Shown here piece after piece: positions 63,030 through 64,000 of a stretch of DNA of 64,000 nucleotides. The first letter of the stretch is position 1; each line of letters begins with the position of its first letter. The notes below the pieces were generated by a model, which was not told the DNA's origin, ran no database searches, and saw only the letters and a program-made list of their open reading frames with translations. Position numbers and translations under genes: made by a program. Source of the stretch: an uncultured Clostridia bacterium (GTDB lineage: Bacteria > Bacillota > Clostridia > Oscillospirales > Acutalibacteraceae). Location: NCBI GenBank assembly GCA_947169745.1, contig CAMVQZ010000001.1, positions 62,001 to 126,000 of the forward strand, given 5' to 3'.

Positions 63030-63345
63030 CCCTCCCCATCGGTGCTCCCCATTGTTGCGTGCTCGCACTGAGCGATTTGCGTTATCGCTCGATTGTGTTT
63101 AACTATACTCTTGTGGCGCGCCTGACAGAATTATATATAGTAGAAAATAAACCTGTGCCGCGGGACAAGGGTATCCACACACATAACAGAGCGAATGGAA
63201 TGAGCAAACCCCGCGAATCGGGTTCAGCGTCACGCTAGACGCCGCGCCCCTCACGGGCTGCTTATTGCGACTGTTTTATTCTGACATCCGGTCTTTCACT
63301 TTCTGTCAGCGTGCACCTGGTTGGTACTATCCGTCTTGACGTGAT
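63030..63345. repeat. Copy of the dispersed GC-rich repeat family (R5)
   Basis: This occupies most of the 430-bp gap between dnaE and the corA leader ORF. The A core at 63054-63090 matches R3 with three differences. GAGCGAATGGAATGAGC (63185-63201) is shared with R2, followed by TTCAGCGTCACGCTAGACGC. Module C (63244-63322: CCCCTCACGGGCTGCTTATT, then TTCTGACATCCGGTCTTTCAC) closes it, and a further partial C tail (ATTATTCTGACAACCGGTCA) runs up to the dnaE stop. Confidence 0.8.
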
Positions 63346-63372
63346 GGACACAGATATTATTCTGACAACCGG

Positions 63373-64000
63373 TCAGTCGTTGAAAACAACGTTATCTTCG
63401 CCAATACGTTTTTTTAATTCACGTATCATTACGGCATTAGGATCAATATATTTTCCCGGAGGAGCTTTCCATAATTTTTTTTCTTCCGTAAAGTAGATGA
63501 ACAGAGGTTCTCTTCCGTCAAAAATATCGATTATTTGCATAGCTTTTCTATATGCTTCTGTATCCTTACCGGGTATCCTGAGATAAAGACCTCTTACAGT
63601 CTTTTTGCCCCTGGATACGGATGTTTCCGGTTTCTCCGTAATCAGTACTGCAGAACCTATACTTTCGCATATTATCTTGGGCGGTTCATCTTCTCTCTTT
63701 GTGATCCTGCCTTCAAGACGTATTACGTTTCCTTCAGAGATGAAAGAATTATATTCACTCAGTACCTTAGGAAACACGATCGCTTCTATGCTGCCAAGCT
63801 TATCCTCGACTGTGACAAATGCCATTCTGCTATCATTTTTTGTAGTCTTGGCTTTGATTTTTGTAATCAGACAAATGACAGTAACATTTTTACCATCGGG
63901 ATATGCATTACTTTCCGTTTCGAGAATATTACATATCACATCCGTTTTTTCCTTATGAATCAGGTCATCATATTCAGACATAGGATGACCGCTGAAATAT
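63373..64000 (-). CDS. dnaE: DNA polymerase III alpha subunit, DnaE, C-terminal part (partial)
   Basis: The last about 208 codons of dnaE; the frame is open to the window edge. YFSGHPMSEYDDLI is the helix-hairpin boundary and MAFVTVEDKLGSIEAIVFPKVLSEY is the OB-fold typical of the DnaE C-terminus. With PolC it supplies the lagging-strand replicase activity in low-GC Gram-positives. Stop TGA is at 63373-63375 on the minus strand, directly against a repeat copy. The start is outside the window. Confidence 0.9.
   Translation of the reverse strand, partial: YFSGHPMSEYDDLIHKEKTDVICNILETESNAYPDGKNVTVICLITKIKAKTTKNDSRMAFVTVEDKLGSIEAIVFPKVLSEYNSFISEGNVIRLEGRITKREDEPPKIICESIGSAVLITEKPETSVSRGKKTVRGLYLRIPGKDTEAYRKAMQIIDIFDGREPLFIYFTEEKKLWKAPPGKYIDPNAVMIRELKKRIGEDNVVFND

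Noticed and set aside
1-64000. CRISPR arrays
   Set aside because: No regularly spaced direct repeats with unique spacers; the dispersed repeats are far apart and modular.

Overview
The window reads as a chromosome segment of an AT-rich, endospore-forming Gram-positive bacterium of the class Clostridia, most likely a Ruminococcus-like member of the Oscillospiraceae. The evidence is the tail of an alpha/beta-type small acid-soluble spore protein at the left edge, a YlmC/YmxH sporulation gene, both PolC and DnaE replicases, the SepF-DivIVA-IleS-LspA cell-division block, the rpsB-tsf-pyrH-frr-uppS-cdsA-dxr-rseP-ispG-polC cluster, and consensus sigma-A promoters and Shine-Dalgarno (SD) sites. The genus is an inference from gene content and protein style.

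Layout: 1-5.2 kb holds the spore-protein tail, a GH13 glycosidase, a P-type ATPase, YlmC/YmxH and a tRNA-Thr/tRNA-Tyr pair. At 5.2-6.8 kb gpsA and a PAP2 phosphatase lie on the minus strand. Two tandem membrane Ser/Thr kinases with BspA-like leucine-rich outer domains fill 7.1-12.5 kb. The core cluster (translation, UMP kinase, isoprenoid and phospholipid synthesis, site-2 protease, PolC) runs on the plus strand to 25.6 kb, followed by lon and engB. A minus-strand SOS-type cassette (LexA-like repressor, small protein, Y-family polymerase, YolD-like protein) occupies 28.7-31.9 kb, with a large inverted-repeat operator upstream. Accessory genes follow: a PNPOx-fold protein, a broken ASCH gene, DUF503, a Xer-type recombinase, a GT-C-like membrane protein, hisHF, an adaptor/FtsX permease pair lacking an ATPase, and a GME-fold protein.

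From 41 to 64 kb nearly everything is on the minus strand. There is an operon with an HD-type (p)ppGpp-hydrolase-like protein, a PatB C-S lyase, a GNAT acetyltransferase and a bacterial Ro60/TROVE protein, preceded by a perfect promoter and a structured leader RNA with a terminator. Next is a queD-queE-folE-queC-queF operon for the queuosine precursor preQ1, behind a probable preQ1-I riboswitch and terminator. Two tRNA-Ser genes, a Cmk-like kinase, a lipoprotein and an unknown gene follow. The division/translation block comes next (hlyD-like, yggS, sepF, divIVA, ileS, lspA, rluD), then miaA, a nucleoside phosphorylase, corA behind a 30-codon coupled ORF, and the 3' end of dnaE at the right edge.

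The most unusual signals are non-coding. One is a family of GC-richer modular repeats present in five intergenic regions (about 32.1, 34.7, 45.8-46.2, 49.5-49.7 and 63.0-63.3 kb), sharing a core that is exactly identical over 38 bp between two copies. Others are a 160-bp near-palindrome between ileS and lspA, the structured leader of the Ro-protein operon, and a terminator whose stem contains the ribosome-binding site of the next gene.
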